The notes under the pieces: generated by a model
Seen by the model: only the letters and a program-made list of their open reading frames with translations
What the model was told of the DNA's origin: nothing
The model's database searches: none
Position numbers and translations under genes: made by a program
Source of the DNA: Antiquaquibacter oligotrophicus
GTDB lineage: Bacteria > Actinomycetota > Actinomycetes > Actinomycetales > Microbacteriaceae
DNA: 64,000 nt
Direction: 5' to 3'
NCBI RefSeq assembly: GCF_020535405.1
Contig: NZ_CP085036.1
Span: 186,001 to 250,000 of the forward strand
Shown: positions 9,872-21,151 of the stretch, one piece after another
Layout: each line of letters begins with the position of its first letter
How positions within the stretch are numbered: position 1 is the first letter of the stretch

Positions 9872-10336
9872 TTAACCCTGCGCGAAAAACGATGCGTCGA
9901 CGTCCGCGTCGACCTCGGAGTGGTCGCCGCGCACCTCCACGTAGGACGGTGAGAGGAGAAAAACCTTGCTCGTGACCCGCTCGATCTTGCCATAGAGCCC
10001 CTGCGAGAGACCACTCGCGAAATCGATAAGACGACGGGCATCCTGCTCGCTCATCTGAGTCAGATCGATGATGACAGGGATGCCCTCACGGTAGTTCTCA
10101 GCGATGAGCTGGGCATCCTTGTACTGACGCGGACGGACCGTGAGGATCTCGTTCATCTCCGGTGCAGCGGACCGCGAGGCGCGGCGGAGAGGCGTCACCT
10201 GCGCACGGGCCGCGGACGGGCTCGACGACGCGGGCGCAACGGGAGCAGCAGGACCGACAGGGCCTTCCTGCTCGTACTCGTAGTCCTCGTCGGCGAGGCC
10301 GAGATAGACCATGGTCTTGCGCAGCGGGTTTGCCAT
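9872..10336 (-). CDS. sepF: Cell division protein SepF
   Basis: A 154-residue FtsZ-binding membrane anchor, the main anchor where FtsA and ZipA are missing, as in Actinobacteria. The N-terminal amphipathic helix ([14 protein letters not shown]) is followed by an acidic/Ala-Pro linker and the SepF core from about residue 60 ([19 protein letters not shown], then [10 protein letters not shown]). Start ATG 10336 begins the helix and has GGAGG 7 bp upstream; the longer reading frame into yggS is not favoured. yggS ends just upstream at 10371. Confidence 0.96.
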   Translation of the reverse strand: MANPLRKTMVYLGLADEDYEYEQEGPVGPAAPVAPASSSPSAARAQVTPLRRASRSAAPEMNEILTVRPRQYKDAQLIAENYREGIPVIIDLTQMSEQDARRLIDFASGLSQGLYGKIERVTSKVFLLSPSYVEVRGDHSEVDADVDASFFAQG

Positions 10337-10370
10337 CGTGTCCTCCGAATGTGTGGCTCGTGTGTCGAGA

Positions 10371-11057
10371 TTAACCAATGGCCGGGCGATTGCCCGTGAT
10401 TGCCGTGCCTATGCGTAGGTGTGTCGCGCCTTCGAGGATGGCCTCCTCGAAATCCCCCGACATACCCATCGACAGGTTGACGGCATTCGGATGCTCGCGC
10501 TGCAGCCGCTCAGAGAGCTCTCGTACGAGCGCGAAGGACCGGCGAGGCTCAGCGTCCAGCGGTGCAACGGCCATAAGCCCCTGAAGGGTCAATCCGGGGG
10601 TGGACTCGATCCGATCGGCAAGCCTACCGACCTCTGCGGGCTGAACGCCGCCTCGAGCGGGATCGTCGGTCAGATTGACCTGGAGAAACACATCGACCGG
10701 ATTGCCCGCCCCGCCGAGCGAAGCCACGAGGGACTCCCTATCGACAGCGTGGATGACGCGTGCGTACTCTCGCACTTTGCGTGCCTTCTTGGACTGAAGT
10801 TGCCCAACAAAGTGCCAGGTGAGATCGAGATCAGAGAGTTCGGCCACTTTGAGTTCGGCTTCCTGGTGCCGACTCTCCCCGACATTTCGCACGCCCTCAT
10901 GGAACAGCTCACGGACGAGGGACGCCGGATGGAACTTCGTTACCACGATGGTCGTGACGTCGTCCGGCGATCGACCGGCCGTGCGTAGTGCCGCGTCGAC
11001 ACGCTCGCGAACAATCGCGAGACGATCCCGTACAGAGTCGGACTCGGGTGTCTCCAT
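10371..11057 (-). CDS. YggS family PLP-binding protein (PLP homeostasis)
   Basis: A 228-residue PLPBP/YggS/ProY protein that binds pyridoxal phosphate without known catalytic activity and buffers the vitamin B6 pool. The PLP lysine is in [11 protein letters not shown] (about residue 41); [13 protein letters not shown] and [13 protein letters not shown] are the family motifs for the barrel and the phosphate site. It lies 16 bp downstream of ftsZ and upstream of sepF, its usual place in Gram-positive dcw clusters. Confidence 0.94.
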   Translation of the reverse strand: METPESDSVRDRLAIVRERVDAALRTAGRSPDDVTTIVVTKFHPASLVRELFHEGVRNVGESRHQEAELKVAELSDLDLTWHFVGQLQSKKARKVREYARVIHAVDRESLVASLGGAGNPVDVFLQVNLTDDPARGGVQPAEVGRLADRIESTPGLTLQGLMAVAPLDAEPRRSFALVRELSERLQREHPNAVNLSMGMSGDFEEAILEGATHLRIGTAITGNRPAIG

Positions 11058-11073
11058 CTGCGACGAGTGCTCC

Positions 11074-12219
11074 CTATTTCAGGAAGTCAGGAACGTCGAG
11101 GTCGGCATCGTCGTCGTCGAACGCACCCCTGTCGATGGGCGCGGTGTGGACGAGGCTCGGCTCGGGGGTCCACGTGGACTCCTCCGCGGCATCCGCAGTG
11201 ACGGCGGCGGTGGGCTCCCCCTCGGGCACGACATAGTTGCTCCGGCGCGATTCCACCGGCTTGGGAGCAGGCTCTCCACCGTCGAACCCGGCGGCGATCA
11301 CCGTGACACGAACCTCGTCGCCGAGAGTGTCGTCGATGACAGCGCCGAAGATGATGTTCGCCTCGGGATGCACGGCTTCCTGCACCAGGCGTGCAGCGTC
11401 GTTGATCTCGAAGATGCCGAGGTTGGAGCCTCCCTGGACTGACAGGAGCACACCGTGGGCGCCGTCGATGGAGGCCTCAAGAAGGGGTGACGCGACCGCG
11501 ATTTCGGCTGCCTTGATCGCCCGATCGGCTCCCCGCGCCGAACCGATGCCCATGAGAGCCGATCCGGCACCGAGCATGACCGACTTGACGTCGGCGAAGT
11601 CGAGGTTGATGAGGCCGGGGGTCGTAATGAGGTCAGTGATTCCCTGGACACCGGCGAGCAGTACCTGGTCGGCCGTGGAGAACGCCTCGAGCATGCTGAT
11701 GCCCCGGTCGCTGATCTCGAGGAGGCGATCGTTGGGAACGACGATGAGCGTGTCGACTTCGTTCTTGAGGGTTGCCACTCCGAGTTCCGCCTGGGCGGAG
11801 CGTCGCTTGCCTTCGAAGCCGAACGGCTTGGTCACTACACCGATCGTGAGCGCACCAATGGACTTGGCGATGCGAGCGACAACAGGAGCACCACCCGTAC
11901 CCGTGCCACCACCTTCGCCAGCGGTAACAAAAACCATGTCGGCCCCGGCGAGGGCTTCCTCGATCTCCTCGGCGTGATCTTCGGCTGCGCGCCGACCCAC
12001 TTCGGGGTCCGCCCCTGCTCCGAGTCCGCGCGTCAACTCACGACCAACGTCGAGCTTGACGTCAGCGTCGCTCATGAGCAGCGCTTGAGCATCGGTGTTA
12101 ATTGCGATGAATTCGACACCTCGCAAGCCGAGTTCGATCATGCGGTTGACCGCATTAACTCCGCCGCCGCCGATGCCGACGACCTTGATTACCGCCAGGT
12201 AGTTCTGGTTTGACGTCAC
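11074..12219 (-). CDS. ftsZ: Cell division protein FtsZ
   Basis: A 381-residue tubulin-like GTPase forming the Z-ring. Seen: [11 protein letters not shown], the tubulin signature GGGTGTG, the T7 catalytic loop [11 protein letters not shown], a variable acidic linker and the C-terminal partner-binding peptide DVPDFLK. GTG start at 12219 has a strong GGAGG six bases upstream. The 147-bp gap to ftsQ contains a motif shared with divIVA and probably a dedicated ftsZ promoter. It is followed by yggS at 16 bp. Confidence 0.98.
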   Translation of the reverse strand: MTSNQNYLAVIKVVGIGGGGVNAVNRMIELGLRGVEFIAINTDAQALLMSDADVKLDVGRELTRGLGAGADPEVGRRAAEDHAEEIEEALAGADMVFVTAGEGGGTGTGGAPVVARIAKSIGALTIGVVTKPFGFEGKRRSAQAELGVATLKNEVDTLIVVPNDRLLEISDRGISMLEAFSTADQVLLAGVQGITDLITTPGLINLDFADVKSVMLGAGSALMGIGSARGADRAIKAAEIAVASPLLEASIDGAHGVLLSVQGGSNLGIFEINDAARLVQEAVHPEANIIFGAVIDDTLGDEVRVTVIAAGFDGGEPAPKPVESRRSNYVVPEGEPTAAVTADAAEESTWTPEPSLVHTAPIDRGAFDDDDADLDVPDFLK

Positions 12220-12256
12220 GTCCGGCCTCCGCTTGCTCGTGAGTGGAGCAAACCTT

Positions 12257-12272
12257 CAACCTCTACTTGAGG
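12257..12272. promoter_or_regulatory. 16-bp motif upstream of ftsZ, shared with divIVA
   Basis: CAACCTCTACTTGAGG on the plus strand, 38-53 bp before the ftsZ start. It resembles the element before divIVA (9437-9452) and one before the merR gene (39439-39458). It contains a short dyad (CCTC/GAGG). FtsR, a MerR-type regulator of ftsZ in Corynebacterium, is encoded in this window and is a candidate binder; this is inference. Confidence 0.5.
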
Positions 12273-12366
12273 ATAAAAGTTTTACTCACTATGATGATCT
12301 GCAACGAGGCTAAGTCGGGGTACGCCCGGTCGGCGGTACGCCATGCCGCGTGTCGTGAATCGCGCG

Positions 12367-13374
12367 CTACGCCGGGCGGAATACACCGTTCGTCGGGGCG
12401 GAGACATCGAACTCCCCCGCCTGATTCGGGTCGGTCACCGAGATGAGCGCTTCAAGTAGCGCCGCCTTGCGAGCCGAATCATCAGCGGCACCCCACGCAA
12501 CACGCTGCCCGACCCCGCTCAGCACAAGGCTCACGTCGTCCTGCGTGTGTGCGGTCACCGAATCGACCCGAGCCAGGAGATCTGGCGGCAGGGCGAGAAG
12601 CACATCGACGGCGGCGCGGAATCGTGGAGAACGGGCATCCGCTCCCCCGAGATCGACAAGCGGAACACCCGCGATCCTCTCGGTCGACTCCTGGAGCACA
12701 ACACCGGCGGGGTCGACGAGTGCGAAACCCGACCCCGTGCTGATCACCGCGGCCGGTTGGCGTTCGGAAAGTGTCACGACCAGGGTGCCAGGCGGGATCG
12801 TCTGCGTGATGTAGCTACGCACGAGTGGAAACGCCGAGAGCTCTCGCTCGATCGTGCCCGTGTCGAGCAAGGCGAGCGGAGTGCCGAGCTGATCATCGAG
12901 AGCAGCGACGATATCGGCGGGATTGACGCGGGAGGCACCCTCGACTCGGATCTCACGCAGGGCGAGAAGAGGCGAGAAGACAGCCGTGACGACAAGCCCC
13001 GCGAGAGTGACCACGACACCACCCGCGGCGATCAATCCAATCTTTCGATTACGGCTTCGTCGCGTGAAGCGACGGACCTCTGCCCGCTCCGCCTTGCGAC
13101 GATCACGGGCGGCGCGGCGCAATTCTGCACGCGCCGCAGCGTCGGGTCGTACGGAACGGGATGCACGTGGGAGACGCTGCGTGGTCGGGGTGATGACCGA
13201 TGCATCCCGTTGAGGCTTGGTTCGGGGAGACGTGACACGCGGCTCGGGTGTCGTCTTCTGTGCCGCTTTCGGCGCCGCGTGAGGAGCCGCGCCACGGGAT
13301 TTCGGCGAGCGAGCGGGCTTCGCCGGGCGAGCAGGCTCCGGCCGCGACGCGTCGAACCCCTCTGGTCGCTTCAC
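12367..13374 (-). CDS. ftsQ: Cell division protein FtsQ (POTRA domain)
   Basis: A 335-residue bitopic protein of the FtsQLB subcomplex. About 115 N-terminal cytoplasmic residues are very rich in Ala, Pro, Lys and Arg; one membrane segment (about 118-145, GLIAAGGVVVTLAGLVVTAV) precedes the POTRA domain (LREIRVEGASRVNPADIV) and the FtsQ beta domain. GTG 13374 is preferred as start because it follows the murC stop by one base; a TTG at 13407 inside murC is a less likely longer start. The basic tail is much longer than in E. coli, as is common in Actinobacteria. Confidence 0.92.
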   Translation of the reverse strand: MKRPEGFDASRPEPARPAKPARSPKSRGAAPHAAPKAAQKTTPEPRVTSPRTKPQRDASVITPTTQRLPRASRSVRPDAAARAELRRAARDRRKAERAEVRRFTRRSRNRKIGLIAAGGVVVTLAGLVVTAVFSPLLALREIRVEGASRVNPADIVAALDDQLGTPLALLDTGTIERELSAFPLVRSYITQTIPPGTLVVTLSERQPAAVISTGSGFALVDPAGVVLQESTERIAGVPLVDLGGADARSPRFRAAVDVLLALPPDLLARVDSVTAHTQDDVSLVLSGVGQRVAWGAADDSARKAALLEALISVTDPNQAGEFDVSAPTNGVFRPA

Positions 13375-13375
13375 G

Positions 13376-14782
13376 TCAGCTCTCGAGAGGTGCCTCGAGT
13401 GCGTCAAGCACTTGTGGCACGATGCGGTACACGTCGCCGCAGGACAACGTCATGATCAGATCCCCGGGGCGGGCGATTGCGGCCGCTCTCCGTGCTGCGT
13501 CATCCCAGTCCGGGAGGTAGTCGACACGCGAGGGGTCGGCGAAACGCTCCGAGACGAGCGCACCGGTGACACCGGGGACGGGGTCCTCCCGTGCGCCATA
13601 AACGTCGAGAACGATCGTGTGATCGGCAAGAGCCTCGTACGTCTCTGCGAATTCGCCTGCCATCGCCTGCGTCCGGCTGTACAGGTGTGGCTGATGGATG
13701 GCGATGAGACGCCCCTCGCCGAGCACCGATCTAGCTCCGCTCAGAGCGGCAGCAACCTCGGTCGGGTGATGAGCGTAGTCATCGTAGACGCTGACCCCGC
13801 GAACCGTTCCATGCAGCTCGAAGCGGCGTTCGGTGCCGCCAAAAGAGCCGATACCCGCAAGCGAGGCCTTCGGATCGAACCCCAAGCCCACGAGGACGGC
13901 GAAGGCCCCTGCCGCGTTGATGGCATTGTGCCGCCCCGGCACGCGCAAGGTGGCGTTGTACTGCACACCCTCGTAGGTCACCGAAAAGGCCACAGGGCCA
14001 GAGGTGCTGATATTCGAGACGCGCACGTCCGCGCTCTCGTCCTCACCGAAGGTCACAACCCGTTTGTGCTCCAGACGAGTCGTGACACGACGCGCTCCCG
14101 CGTCATCCGACGAGATCACCACAAGTTCCGAGGCACGGTTAGCGAACGTGACGAAAGCCGCATCGAAGGCGTCGTGATCCCCGTAGTGGTCGAGGTGGTC
14201 GGCGTCGACGTTAGTGATGAGTGCGACCGCGGTGTCGTACAACAGGAACGAGCCATCCGACTCATCCGCCTCGACAACAAAAAGCTCACCCGAGCCGAAG
14301 GCGGAGCTAACCCCCAGGGACTGGATGACGCCGCCGTTGACGAAGCTCGGATCGGCACCAAGCTCGAGAAGGGCCGTGATGATCATGCCCGTCGACGTCG
14401 TTTTTCCGTGCGCTCCCGCCACAGCGACCAATCGCGCGCGGTTGATCAGCCAGGCGAGGGCCTGCGAGCGATGAAGGACGGGGATGCCCCTCTCGACCGC
14501 CGCGAGATATTCGGGGTTGTCGGGCCACAGAGCCCCGGTGTACACGAGGGCATCCGCCTGCGCGAGACCCGGGTTCGAGGCCGAGTGCCCGATGGAGACG
14601 GTTGCACCTAGCTCGCGCAACTGCTCGGTGTTGTGATTCTCCGTGCGATCGGAGCCCGAGACCGTATGGTCGGCGGCAAGGAAGAGCCGAGCGATGCCGC
14701 TCATCCCGGATCCACCGATCCCGACGAAATGAACGGCTCCGAGGTCGGCGGGAAGGGGCAGAGAGAGGTCCGGTTTGATCAT
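13376..14782 (-). CDS. murC: UDP-N-acetylmuramate--L-alanine ligase
   Basis: A 468-residue Mur ligase adding L-Ala to UDP-MurNAc, the first peptide step of peptidoglycan precursor synthesis. Seen: [14 protein letters not shown] at the N-terminus (UDP binding), the P-loop [26 protein letters not shown], and [11 protein letters not shown] in the C-terminal domain. It follows murG by 11 bp and leads into ftsQ with a one-base gap, so translational coupling is likely. Confidence 0.97.
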   Translation of the reverse strand: MIKPDLSLPLPADLGAVHFVGIGGSGMSGIARLFLAADHTVSGSDRTENHNTEQLRELGATVSIGHSASNPGLAQADALVYTGALWPDNPEYLAAVERGIPVLHRSQALAWLINRARLVAVAGAHGKTTSTGMIITALLELGADPSFVNGGVIQSLGVSSAFGSGELFVVEADESDGSFLLYDTAVALITNVDADHLDHYGDHDAFDAAFVTFANRASELVVISSDDAGARRVTTRLEHKRVVTFGEDESADVRVSNISTSGPVAFSVTYEGVQYNATLRVPGRHNAINAAGAFAVLVGLGFDPKASLAGIGSFGGTERRFELHGTVRGVSVYDDYAHHPTEVAAALSGARSVLGEGRLIAIHQPHLYSRTQAMAGEFAETYEALADHTIVLDVYGAREDPVPGVTGALVSERFADPSRVDYLPDWDDAARRAAAIARPGDLIMTLSCGDVYRIVPQVLDALEAPLES

Positions 14783-14793
14783 CGCGCTCGATG

Positions 14794-15888
14794 CTACCCG
14801 TCGTGAACCGAGGAACCCGACGAACGGGCCTCGTGGATGATGTCGATCATTCGATCCGTCCCATCGATCGCGCCGACTGTGGCAATACGCGCTGCCATGT
14901 CCGCGATCCGAGCACGATCACCGAGGAGAGGCACGAGCTCGTCGGCGACCCAACGCGGCGTGAAGTCAGCGTCGCGAACAACGATCGCCCCGCCGACCTC
15001 CAGCGACTCGCGGGCGTTCATCCGCTGCTCACCATTTCCCGACGCGTAGGGCACGAACACAGCGGGGATGCCGAGTGCGGTCAGCTCAGCAACCGTTGAC
15101 GTGCCCGAGCGCGATAGAGACAGATCGGCAACCGCGAGGGCGAGCTCCATCCGGTCGCAGTACTTGAGCACACGATATCCGGGCAGTCCGGGGTCCTTCA
15201 GTTCGTCACGGTATTCACCCGTGACATGGATGACCTGCCAGCCGGCCCCAAGGATCAGGGCGATGGCCTCCGACACTGTCTCGTTGATTCTGAGAGCGCC
15301 CGATGACCCTCCCGTAACGAGAAGGGTCGGACGCTCGTCCAGACCGAAGAACTCACGAGCCTCTGCCCTAGCTGCGAAACGGTCGAGCCTCTCGATCTCT
15401 CGGCGCAGGGGCATACCCACCCAGGTGGCGTTCGGCAATGGTGTGCCCCTGAAGGCCACTCCGACGGTCGACGCGAAGCGGGCTCCGAGCCGATTGGCGA
15501 TACCCGGCCGAGCGTTAGCCTCGTGGAGGGACAGTGGCACTCGCTCGGCTCGCGCCGCGAGATAGGCAGGAGCCGAGGCATAACCCCCGAATCCCACGAC
15601 CACGTCGACGGCACGATCCCGGAGAATGGCGCGAACATCGTCGACGGCCGCCCGCAAGCGCCTCGGGAAACTCAGGGCCGCCCGCCCCGGTCGGCGCGGG
15701 AACGGCAAACGCTCGATGGTCAGGAGCTCGTACCCGCGCTCCGGCACGAGTCTCGACTCGAGCCCCTCCCGTGTGCCAAGCACGAGGATCGTCGATTCGG
15801 GTTCGCGCTCACGGATCCGGTCGGCGACAGCGAGAAGCGGATTGACGTGTCCCGCTGTTCCGCCGCCCGCAAGGAGATAGGTGGTCAC
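14794..15888 (-). CDS. murG: UDP-GlcNAc:lipid I GlcNAc transferase MurG
   Basis: A 364-residue GT28 glycosyltransferase making lipid II at the inner membrane face. Seen: [13 protein letters not shown] at the N-terminus (G-loop), [25 protein letters not shown], and the donor-binding [10 protein letters not shown] plus [11 protein letters not shown] motifs. The start is GTG 15888, just before TTYLLAGGG; the frame is open further upstream inside ftsW but unconserved. It starts 7 bp after the ftsW stop. Confidence 0.96.
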   Translation of the reverse strand: MTTYLLAGGGTAGHVNPLLAVADRIREREPESTILVLGTREGLESRLVPERGYELLTIERLPFPRRPGRAALSFPRRLRAAVDDVRAILRDRAVDVVVGFGGYASAPAYLAARAERVPLSLHEANARPGIANRLGARFASTVGVAFRGTPLPNATWVGMPLRREIERLDRFAARAEAREFFGLDERPTLLVTGGSSGALRINETVSEAIALILGAGWQVIHVTGEYRDELKDPGLPGYRVLKYCDRMELALAVADLSLSRSGTSTVAELTALGIPAVFVPYASGNGEQRMNARESLEVGGAIVVRDADFTPRWVADELVPLLGDRARIADMAARIATVGAIDGTDRMIDIIHEARSSGSSVHDG

Positions 15889-15895
15889 GGGACGG

Positions 15896-17170
15896 TCAAC
15901 CTCGTCTCTTTGGCAGGCCGTCGGGAATGAGTCTCGAACCGAATGCTGGCTCGACGAACGATGGGTCGCGGTCCGGTTCGCGATGCCGGGCGAACGACAG
16001 CACGATTCCGATTCCCAGCAGGTTCGCCAGGAGCGCTGAACCACCGGCGGATATCAGCGGCAGCGGAACACCGAGCACCGGCAGAACACCCAGAACGACA
16101 GCAATATTGACGAATGCCTGGCCGATCACCCACACCATGACACCCGCCGTGACGATCCTCGCGAAGGAATCCTTCGTTCCGCGGATGACACGGACGAACG
16201 CGATCGCGAGTACAACGAAGAGTGCGAGCACTACGACCGCTCCGACGAGGCCCAGTTCCTCACCGATGATCGCGAAGATGAAGTCACTCTCGGCGTGCGG
16301 AAGCCAGTTCCAACTCGCCTTGGAGTTTCCGAGTCCCACCCCGGTGAGTCCCCCGTTGGCCAGTGCCCACGTTCCGTGGAGCACCTGCCAGCAGCTGCCC
16401 GAGTAGTCCTGCTCGCCGCATCCGTTCAACCACGTGCTGATGCGCGAGCTTCGCGAGGAACTCGCCATAGCGAAGGCGACGCCGAGAAGCGCAATTCCGA
16501 CAACGGAAATCGCGAGGAAACGAAGTTTGACCCCCGCGAAAAACAGGGTCCCGAGCACGATGAGCACCATGATCATCGCGGTGCCGAGATCATTGCCGAT
16601 CAACACGAACAGGATTGCGATACCCGCAATAGGGGCAATCGGCAGAGCGACGTGTTTCCAGTCCCCCAGGAGCTCCTGCTTGGTCGAGAGCACCCAGGCA
16701 ATCCACACGATCAGTGCGACTTTGACGAACTCAGACGGCTGAGCGTTGAAGCCTGCGATGGAGATCCAGTTCTGGTTTCCGCCATACCCCCAGCCGATTC
16801 CTGGCACAAAAACCAGTAGCTGCAGCGCACCACCGATGAGCAGCGCGGGCCACGCCCAGCGCTTCCAGAAGCGCGGCGGCATTCGTGAGGCGACCAACAT
16901 GAGGGGGATGCCGATGATCGCGTAGAGGGACTGCCGGAGGAACACACCGAACGGACTCGCATCCGCGGAGATCTCGACGACAAACGATGCCGACAGGACC
17001 ATCACCAGTCCGAAGACCACAAGGAAGAGGGTGGTTCCGAGAAGGAGGAAGTAGGTGCGGTTCTCCGCGGCAAAGAGGCTCATGACCGGCACGCGGACAG
17101 TGGCAGGCCGTCCTCGATCAGGTGGGGGTGTCTGACGACCCTTGTTCGCCGGATGGCGGGTTGTTGTCAT
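15896..17170 (-). CDS. ftsW: Septal peptidoglycan glycosyltransferase FtsW
   Basis: A 424-residue SEDS polymerase that extends glycan strands from lipid II at the septum with its partner PBP. About ten membrane segments begin near residue 38. SEDS features include the loop HAESDFIFAIIGEELGLVG and the later VLPVLGVPLPLISAGGSALL. Start ATG 17170 lies inside the end of murD (53-bp overlap) but has GGAGG about 11 bp upstream. The basic N-terminal tail and the C-terminal tail (EPDRDPSF and on) are cytoplasmic. Confidence 0.94.
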   Translation of the reverse strand: MTTTRHPANKGRQTPPPDRGRPATVRVPVMSLFAAENRTYFLLLGTTLFLVVFGLVMVLSASFVVEISADASPFGVFLRQSLYAIIGIPLMLVASRMPPRFWKRWAWPALLIGGALQLLVFVPGIGWGYGGNQNWISIAGFNAQPSEFVKVALIVWIAWVLSTKQELLGDWKHVALPIAPIAGIAILFVLIGNDLGTAMIMVLIVLGTLFFAGVKLRFLAISVVGIALLGVAFAMASSSRSSRISTWLNGCGEQDYSGSCWQVLHGTWALANGGLTGVGLGNSKASWNWLPHAESDFIFAIIGEELGLVGAVVVLALFVVLAIAFVRVIRGTKDSFARIVTAGVMVWVIGQAFVNIAVVLGVLPVLGVPLPLISAGGSALLANLLGIGIVLSFARHREPDRDPSFVEPAFGSRLIPDGLPKRRG

Positions 17171-18653
17171 CTCCCGCACCTCCAGCATGGTGTCGCACTG
17201 CTTCCGCGAACCGTGTGCCACGATCCGCGTAGTCCTTGAACTGATCCATGGATGCCGCTGCCGGCGCCAGCAGCACCACATCGCCATCGCGGGCGACGTC
17301 GGCTGCAAGCCGCACCGCTTGCGGCATCACCTCATCAGTGTCATCCGCAACCACCTGGAACAGGGGCACGTCGGGCGCGTGTCGCTGGAATGCCGCCACG
17401 ACATCCTGGCGGTCCTCACCGATCACCACCACCGATCGCAGACGCGCGACGTGTGCCGTCACGAGCGGGCTGAGGTCGACCCCCTTGAGGAGCCCCCCGA
17501 CGATCCAGACGACCGAACTGAACGACGTCAGTGACGCGTTCGCTGCGTGGGGATTGGTCGCCTTCGAGTCATCGACCCACACCACACCATCGAACGATGA
17601 GACGGTTTCCATACGGTGGTGATCGACCTCAAAACTCAGGAGGCCATCGTGGACGTCCTCGGGTGCCACACCGGCCGCCCGAACGAGTGCTGAGGCAGCG
17701 AGCACGTTTGCAGCCATGTGTGGCGAGGCCAGGCCAACCTGCCGGAGCTCGTCGATCGTCGAGAGCTCGAACGCGGAGCGGTGTCGTTCGTCATGGAATG
17801 CCCGATCGACGAGGATGCCGTCGACGATTCCCACATCGCTCGGTCCGGGAGAACCGAGCCCGAAGCCGATCGCTCTGCAGCCTTCCTCCACCTCCGCGTC
17901 CTCCACGAGGCGCATCGTCGTCTCGTCCGCGAGGTTGTAGACACACGCCACCCGTGTGTTCGCGTACACGGTTCCCTTCGTCTCGGCATAGGCGTCGAAA
18001 CTTCCGTGCCAGTCGAGGTGATCGTCGGCGACGTTGAGACACACGGAGGCCAGAGGATGCACCGCGCCGACCCCGGTTCGCGGCATCCAGTGCAATTGAA
18101 AACTCGAGAGTTCCACGACGAGCACGTCGAAGCCAGCGGGATAACGCACAGCATCCAGCACGGGAATGCCGATGTTGCCGACGGCGGCCGCACGGCGGCC
18201 GGAAGCACCGAGGAGATGGGCCGCGAGTTGGGTCGTGGTCGTTTTTCCATTGGTTCCGGTCACGAGGATCCACTCGGCGGGCGGCGAAACCTTGTCCCGG
18301 AGCCGCCACGCGAGTTCGATGTCACCCCAGAGTGGGATGCTCGCACTCTGGGCCCACCGCACGAGGGTGTGATCGGGTGCATAACCCGGCGAGACGACAA
18401 CGAGCTCTGGCTCGAACGCTGTCAGCTCTCGCGGGACCACCGTGGAGTCGGACTGGAGGATGAGGGTGCCACCGATAACGGACAGCAATTCGACTCGCTC
18501 GTCCGTCGCTGAAGCAGCGACAACAACAACCGTGGCGCCGAGTTCGATCAGGGTGTCGGCAACCGAGAAACCGGTCGAGCCGAGGCCGAGAACGGCGACA
18601 CGCAGTCCGGTCCAATCGGAATGCCAGCTATCGAGTGAGTCCAGGTCTCGCAC
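17118..18653 (-). CDS. murD: UDP-N-acetylmuramoyl-L-alanine--D-glutamate ligase
   Basis: A 511-residue Mur ligase adding D-Glu. Seen: VAVLGLGSTGFSVADTL (N-terminal Rossmann-like fold), the ATP loop VTGTNGKTTTTQ, NVADDHLDWHGS, and the C-terminal VWVDDSKATNPHAA. It immediately follows mraY (start at 18653, mraY stop at 18654) and overlaps ftsW at its end. Somewhat longer than the usual 440-460 residues because of an extended C-terminal tail. Confidence 0.96.
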   Translation of the reverse strand: MRDLDSLDSWHSDWTGLRVAVLGLGSTGFSVADTLIELGATVVVVAASATDERVELLSVIGGTLILQSDSTVVPRELTAFEPELVVVSPGYAPDHTLVRWAQSASIPLWGDIELAWRLRDKVSPPAEWILVTGTNGKTTTTQLAAHLLGASGRRAAAVGNIGIPVLDAVRYPAGFDVLVVELSSFQLHWMPRTGVGAVHPLASVCLNVADDHLDWHGSFDAYAETKGTVYANTRVACVYNLADETTMRLVEDAEVEEGCRAIGFGLGSPGPSDVGIVDGILVDRAFHDERHRSAFELSTIDELRQVGLASPHMAANVLAASALVRAAGVAPEDVHDGLLSFEVDHHRMETVSSFDGVVWVDDSKATNPHAANASLTSFSSVVWIVGGLLKGVDLSPLVTAHVARLRSVVVIGEDRQDVVAAFQRHAPDVPLFQVVADDTDEVMPQAVRLAADVARDGDVVLLAPAAASMDQFKDYADRGTRFAEAVRHHAGGAGDDNNPPSGEQGSSDTPT

Positions 18654-19748
18654 TTACTGATTGACCCATTCCACGTAGAAGAGTCCTACACCCACCGCAA
18701 CAAAGAGGGCGGAGATAAGCCAAAAACGCACAACCACCGTGACTTCGGCCCAACCTTTGAGTTCGAAGTGGTGGTGGAGGGGACTCATCAGGAAGATTCG
18801 TTTACCGCCGGAGATCTTGAAGTACGCCCGCTGCAGGATCACCGAGCCCGTGACGACGAGGAAGAGCCCACCGATGAGGACGAGGAGCAGTTCGGTGCGG
18901 CTGAGGATTGCCAAGCCGGCCAACGCACCGCCGAGACCGAGAGCACCGGTGTCACCCATGAAGATCTGGGCGGGAGACGTGTTCCACCAGAGGAAGCCGA
19001 TGAGGCCACCCGCGATCGCCGCGGCGATGACGGCGAGGTCGAGGGGGTCGCGCACGTCGTAACACTTGTACAGCAGGTCCGGGTCGATCGACGGGTTGCT
19101 GCAGGACTGGTTGAACTGCCAGAAGCCGATGAAGATGTACGACGAGATGGCGAAGATGGCAGCTCCGGATGCGAGGCCATCGAGGCCATCGGCAACGTTC
19201 ACGCCGTTCGACGCGCTCACGATAATGAGCGTGACCCACACCGCGAACAGGATCGCCGTGAAGCTACCGAACACCGCGAAATCGAGCCATTGGATGTCAC
19301 GGATAACCGAAATCATCGTCGAGGCCGGAGTCAGGCCGTTCGCATCGGGAAAGTTCAGCGCCAACGCCGCGAATCCCGCAGCGACGATGACCTGTCCGAG
19401 GACCTTGGACCACCCGCCAAGGCCGAGGCTCTGCTGCTTGCGTGTCTTCAGGAAGTCATCGATGAACCCGATCAAGCCGAGTCCCACCATGAGGTAGATC
19501 ACGAGCAGGCCCGAGATCCCGGGAACATCCCCGACGACCCAGTGCCCCACAAAATAGCCGAGCGTGGCACCGAGGATGAAGACGATCCCGCCCATCGTCG
19601 GCGTGCCGCGTTTTGTGTGGTGCGACTGCGGTCCGTCGTCGCGGATGAACTGTCCCCACTTGAGGCGGACGAACAGCTTGATAAAAACGGGAGTCAAAAA
19701 GAGCGTGAACGCGAGGGCGAAAGCTCCGGCGATGAGGAGTGCGATCAT
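18654..19748 (-). CDS. mraY: Phospho-MurNAc-pentapeptide translocase
   Basis: A 364-residue, ten-segment membrane enzyme transferring phospho-MurNAc-pentapeptide to undecaprenyl phosphate to give lipid I. Seen: GGIVFILG, the Asp motif [32 protein letters not shown] and the His motif [12 protein letters not shown]. Its ATG overlaps the murF stop by four bases, indicating translational coupling. Confidence 0.97.
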   Translation of the reverse strand: MIALLIAGAFALAFTLFLTPVFIKLFVRLKWGQFIRDDGPQSHHTKRGTPTMGGIVFILGATLGYFVGHWVVGDVPGISGLLVIYLMVGLGLIGFIDDFLKTRKQQSLGLGGWSKVLGQVIVAAGFAALALNFPDANGLTPASTMISVIRDIQWLDFAVFGSFTAILFAVWVTLIIVSASNGVNVADGLDGLASGAAIFAISSYIFIGFWQFNQSCSNPSIDPDLLYKCYDVRDPLDLAVIAAAIAGGLIGFLWWNTSPAQIFMGDTGALGLGGALAGLAILSRTELLLVLIGGLFLVVTGSVILQRAYFKISGGKRIFLMSPLHHHFELKGWAEVTVVVRFWLISALFVAVGVGLFYVEWVNQ

Positions 19749-21151
19749 CCGTCGACTCCTGCCACCCGGTCGCCGAGGAATCGAAGCCCAGCCGAGCCAG
19801 ACGACTTCACAAGCACAACATCCCCGGGACGGAGTTCCTCACGAAGCACATCGTAGGCCTCATCGGCGTCAGCGACGAGGACCGACTCTCCGTCCCACGA
19901 ACCCTCGAGACCGGCCGCGTTGTGAATGTGTCGAGCAGCATGCCCGACGACCACGAGCTTTCGAATGTTGAGACGAACGACGAGTCGACCGATGCGATCG
20001 TGCTCCTCGTCCGAGAATTCACCCAACTCTGCCATCTCGCCGAGGACGGCGACCGATCGCTGGTCGGGTGCCGTCACCTGCGCGAGGGTCTTGAGGGCAG
20101 CTGCCATCGAGTCGGGGCTCGCGTTGTACGCGTCATTGATGACGACGACACCGTCCTCCCGTGGCTGCACCTCCATTCGCCACCGAGCGGCCTTGGCAAG
20201 TCCCCCGAGCGCCGCCACCGCGCGCTCAGGAGGGACGCCGAGTGCTCGAGTCGCTGCGATCGCGGCAAGGGCATTCATCGCGTGGTGCTCGCCGAGAATG
20301 CGCAGGTCGACGGGGATCGAGGTCTCATCGACGAGGAGGGTGAAGGAAGTGCCGGATGCCGAGCCGACGACATCCGTCGCCCGAACCTCAGCGCGATCAT
20401 CCAGTCCAAACCACACGACCGACGCACGAGTTTTGTCGGCCATACGGACAACGCGCGGGTCGTCGATGTTCAGCACGGCAACGGCGGTCTCGGGCAAATC
20501 GGTGACCATCTCGGACTTTGCGGTCTCCACGGCATCCGGTCCCCCGAACTCGCCGACGTGGGCAAGGCCGACCTTCAGAACGATCCCGACATCGGGCGTC
20601 ACGATGCGAATGAGAGACGCGATCTCGCCGATAGCACTGGCCCCCATCTCGACCACGAGGTACTCGGTGTCGTCATCCACACCGAGCATCGAGATTGGCG
20701 CGCCGACGTGGTTGTTAAAGGAGCCGAAGGGTGCGACGGTGGGGCCCTCCTGTTCGAGGATGGCCCGCAGCATGTTCTTGGTTGTCGTTTTGCCGTTCGA
20801 TCCCGTGACGGCGACCACTTTAAGTCGCCCCCGACCCCGGACACGCGCAACGACCTCGCGAGCGAGCGTCGCCAGCGCCGCGACACCATCCGGTACCACG
20901 ATCTGAGTGATCGCGACATCCACCGCTCGCTCGACGACGGCCGCCGAGGCCCCGAGTTCCGCCGCTGCACCGACGAAGAGGTGACCGTCCGTGCTCTCAC
21001 CGGGGAGTGCGAAGAACAGTGCGCCCGGCGTGACCTTACGAGAGTCGGTGTGCACCTCCCCCGAGATAGTCGAGTCCGCAGAATCCGCGTCGGCAAGAAC
21101 CAACTGGCCGCCGACGATGTCTGAGAGATCCTGCATCGTGAGTTCGATCAC
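19745..21151 (-). CDS. murF: UDP-MurNAc-tripeptide--D-alanyl-D-alanine ligase
   Basis: A 468-residue Mur ligase adding the D-Ala-D-Ala dipeptide. Seen: [19 protein letters not shown], the P-loop [14 protein letters not shown], and [13 protein letters not shown] in the C-terminal domain. GTG 21151 is preferred as start because it overlaps the murE stop in a GTGA arrangement; a TTG two codons upstream is less likely. The 3' end overlaps mraY by four bases. Confidence 0.96.
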   Translation of the reverse strand: MIELTMQDLSDIVGGQLVLADADSADSTISGEVHTDSRKVTPGALFFALPGESTDGHLFVGAAAELGASAAVVERAVDVAITQIVVPDGVAALATLAREVVARVRGRGRLKVVAVTGSNGKTTTKNMLRAILEQEGPTVAPFGSFNNHVGAPISMLGVDDDTEYLVVEMGASAIGEIASLIRIVTPDVGIVLKVGLAHVGEFGGPDAVETAKSEMVTDLPETAVAVLNIDDPRVVRMADKTRASVVWFGLDDRAEVRATDVVGSASGTSFTLLVDETSIPVDLRILGEHHAMNALAAIAATRALGVPPERAVAALGGLAKAARWRMEVQPREDGVVVINDAYNASPDSMAAALKTLAQVTAPDQRSVAVLGEMAELGEFSDEEHDRIGRLVVRLNIRKLVVVGHAARHIHNAAGLEGSWDGESVLVADADEAYDVLREELRPGDVVLVKSSGSAGLRFLGDRVAGVDG

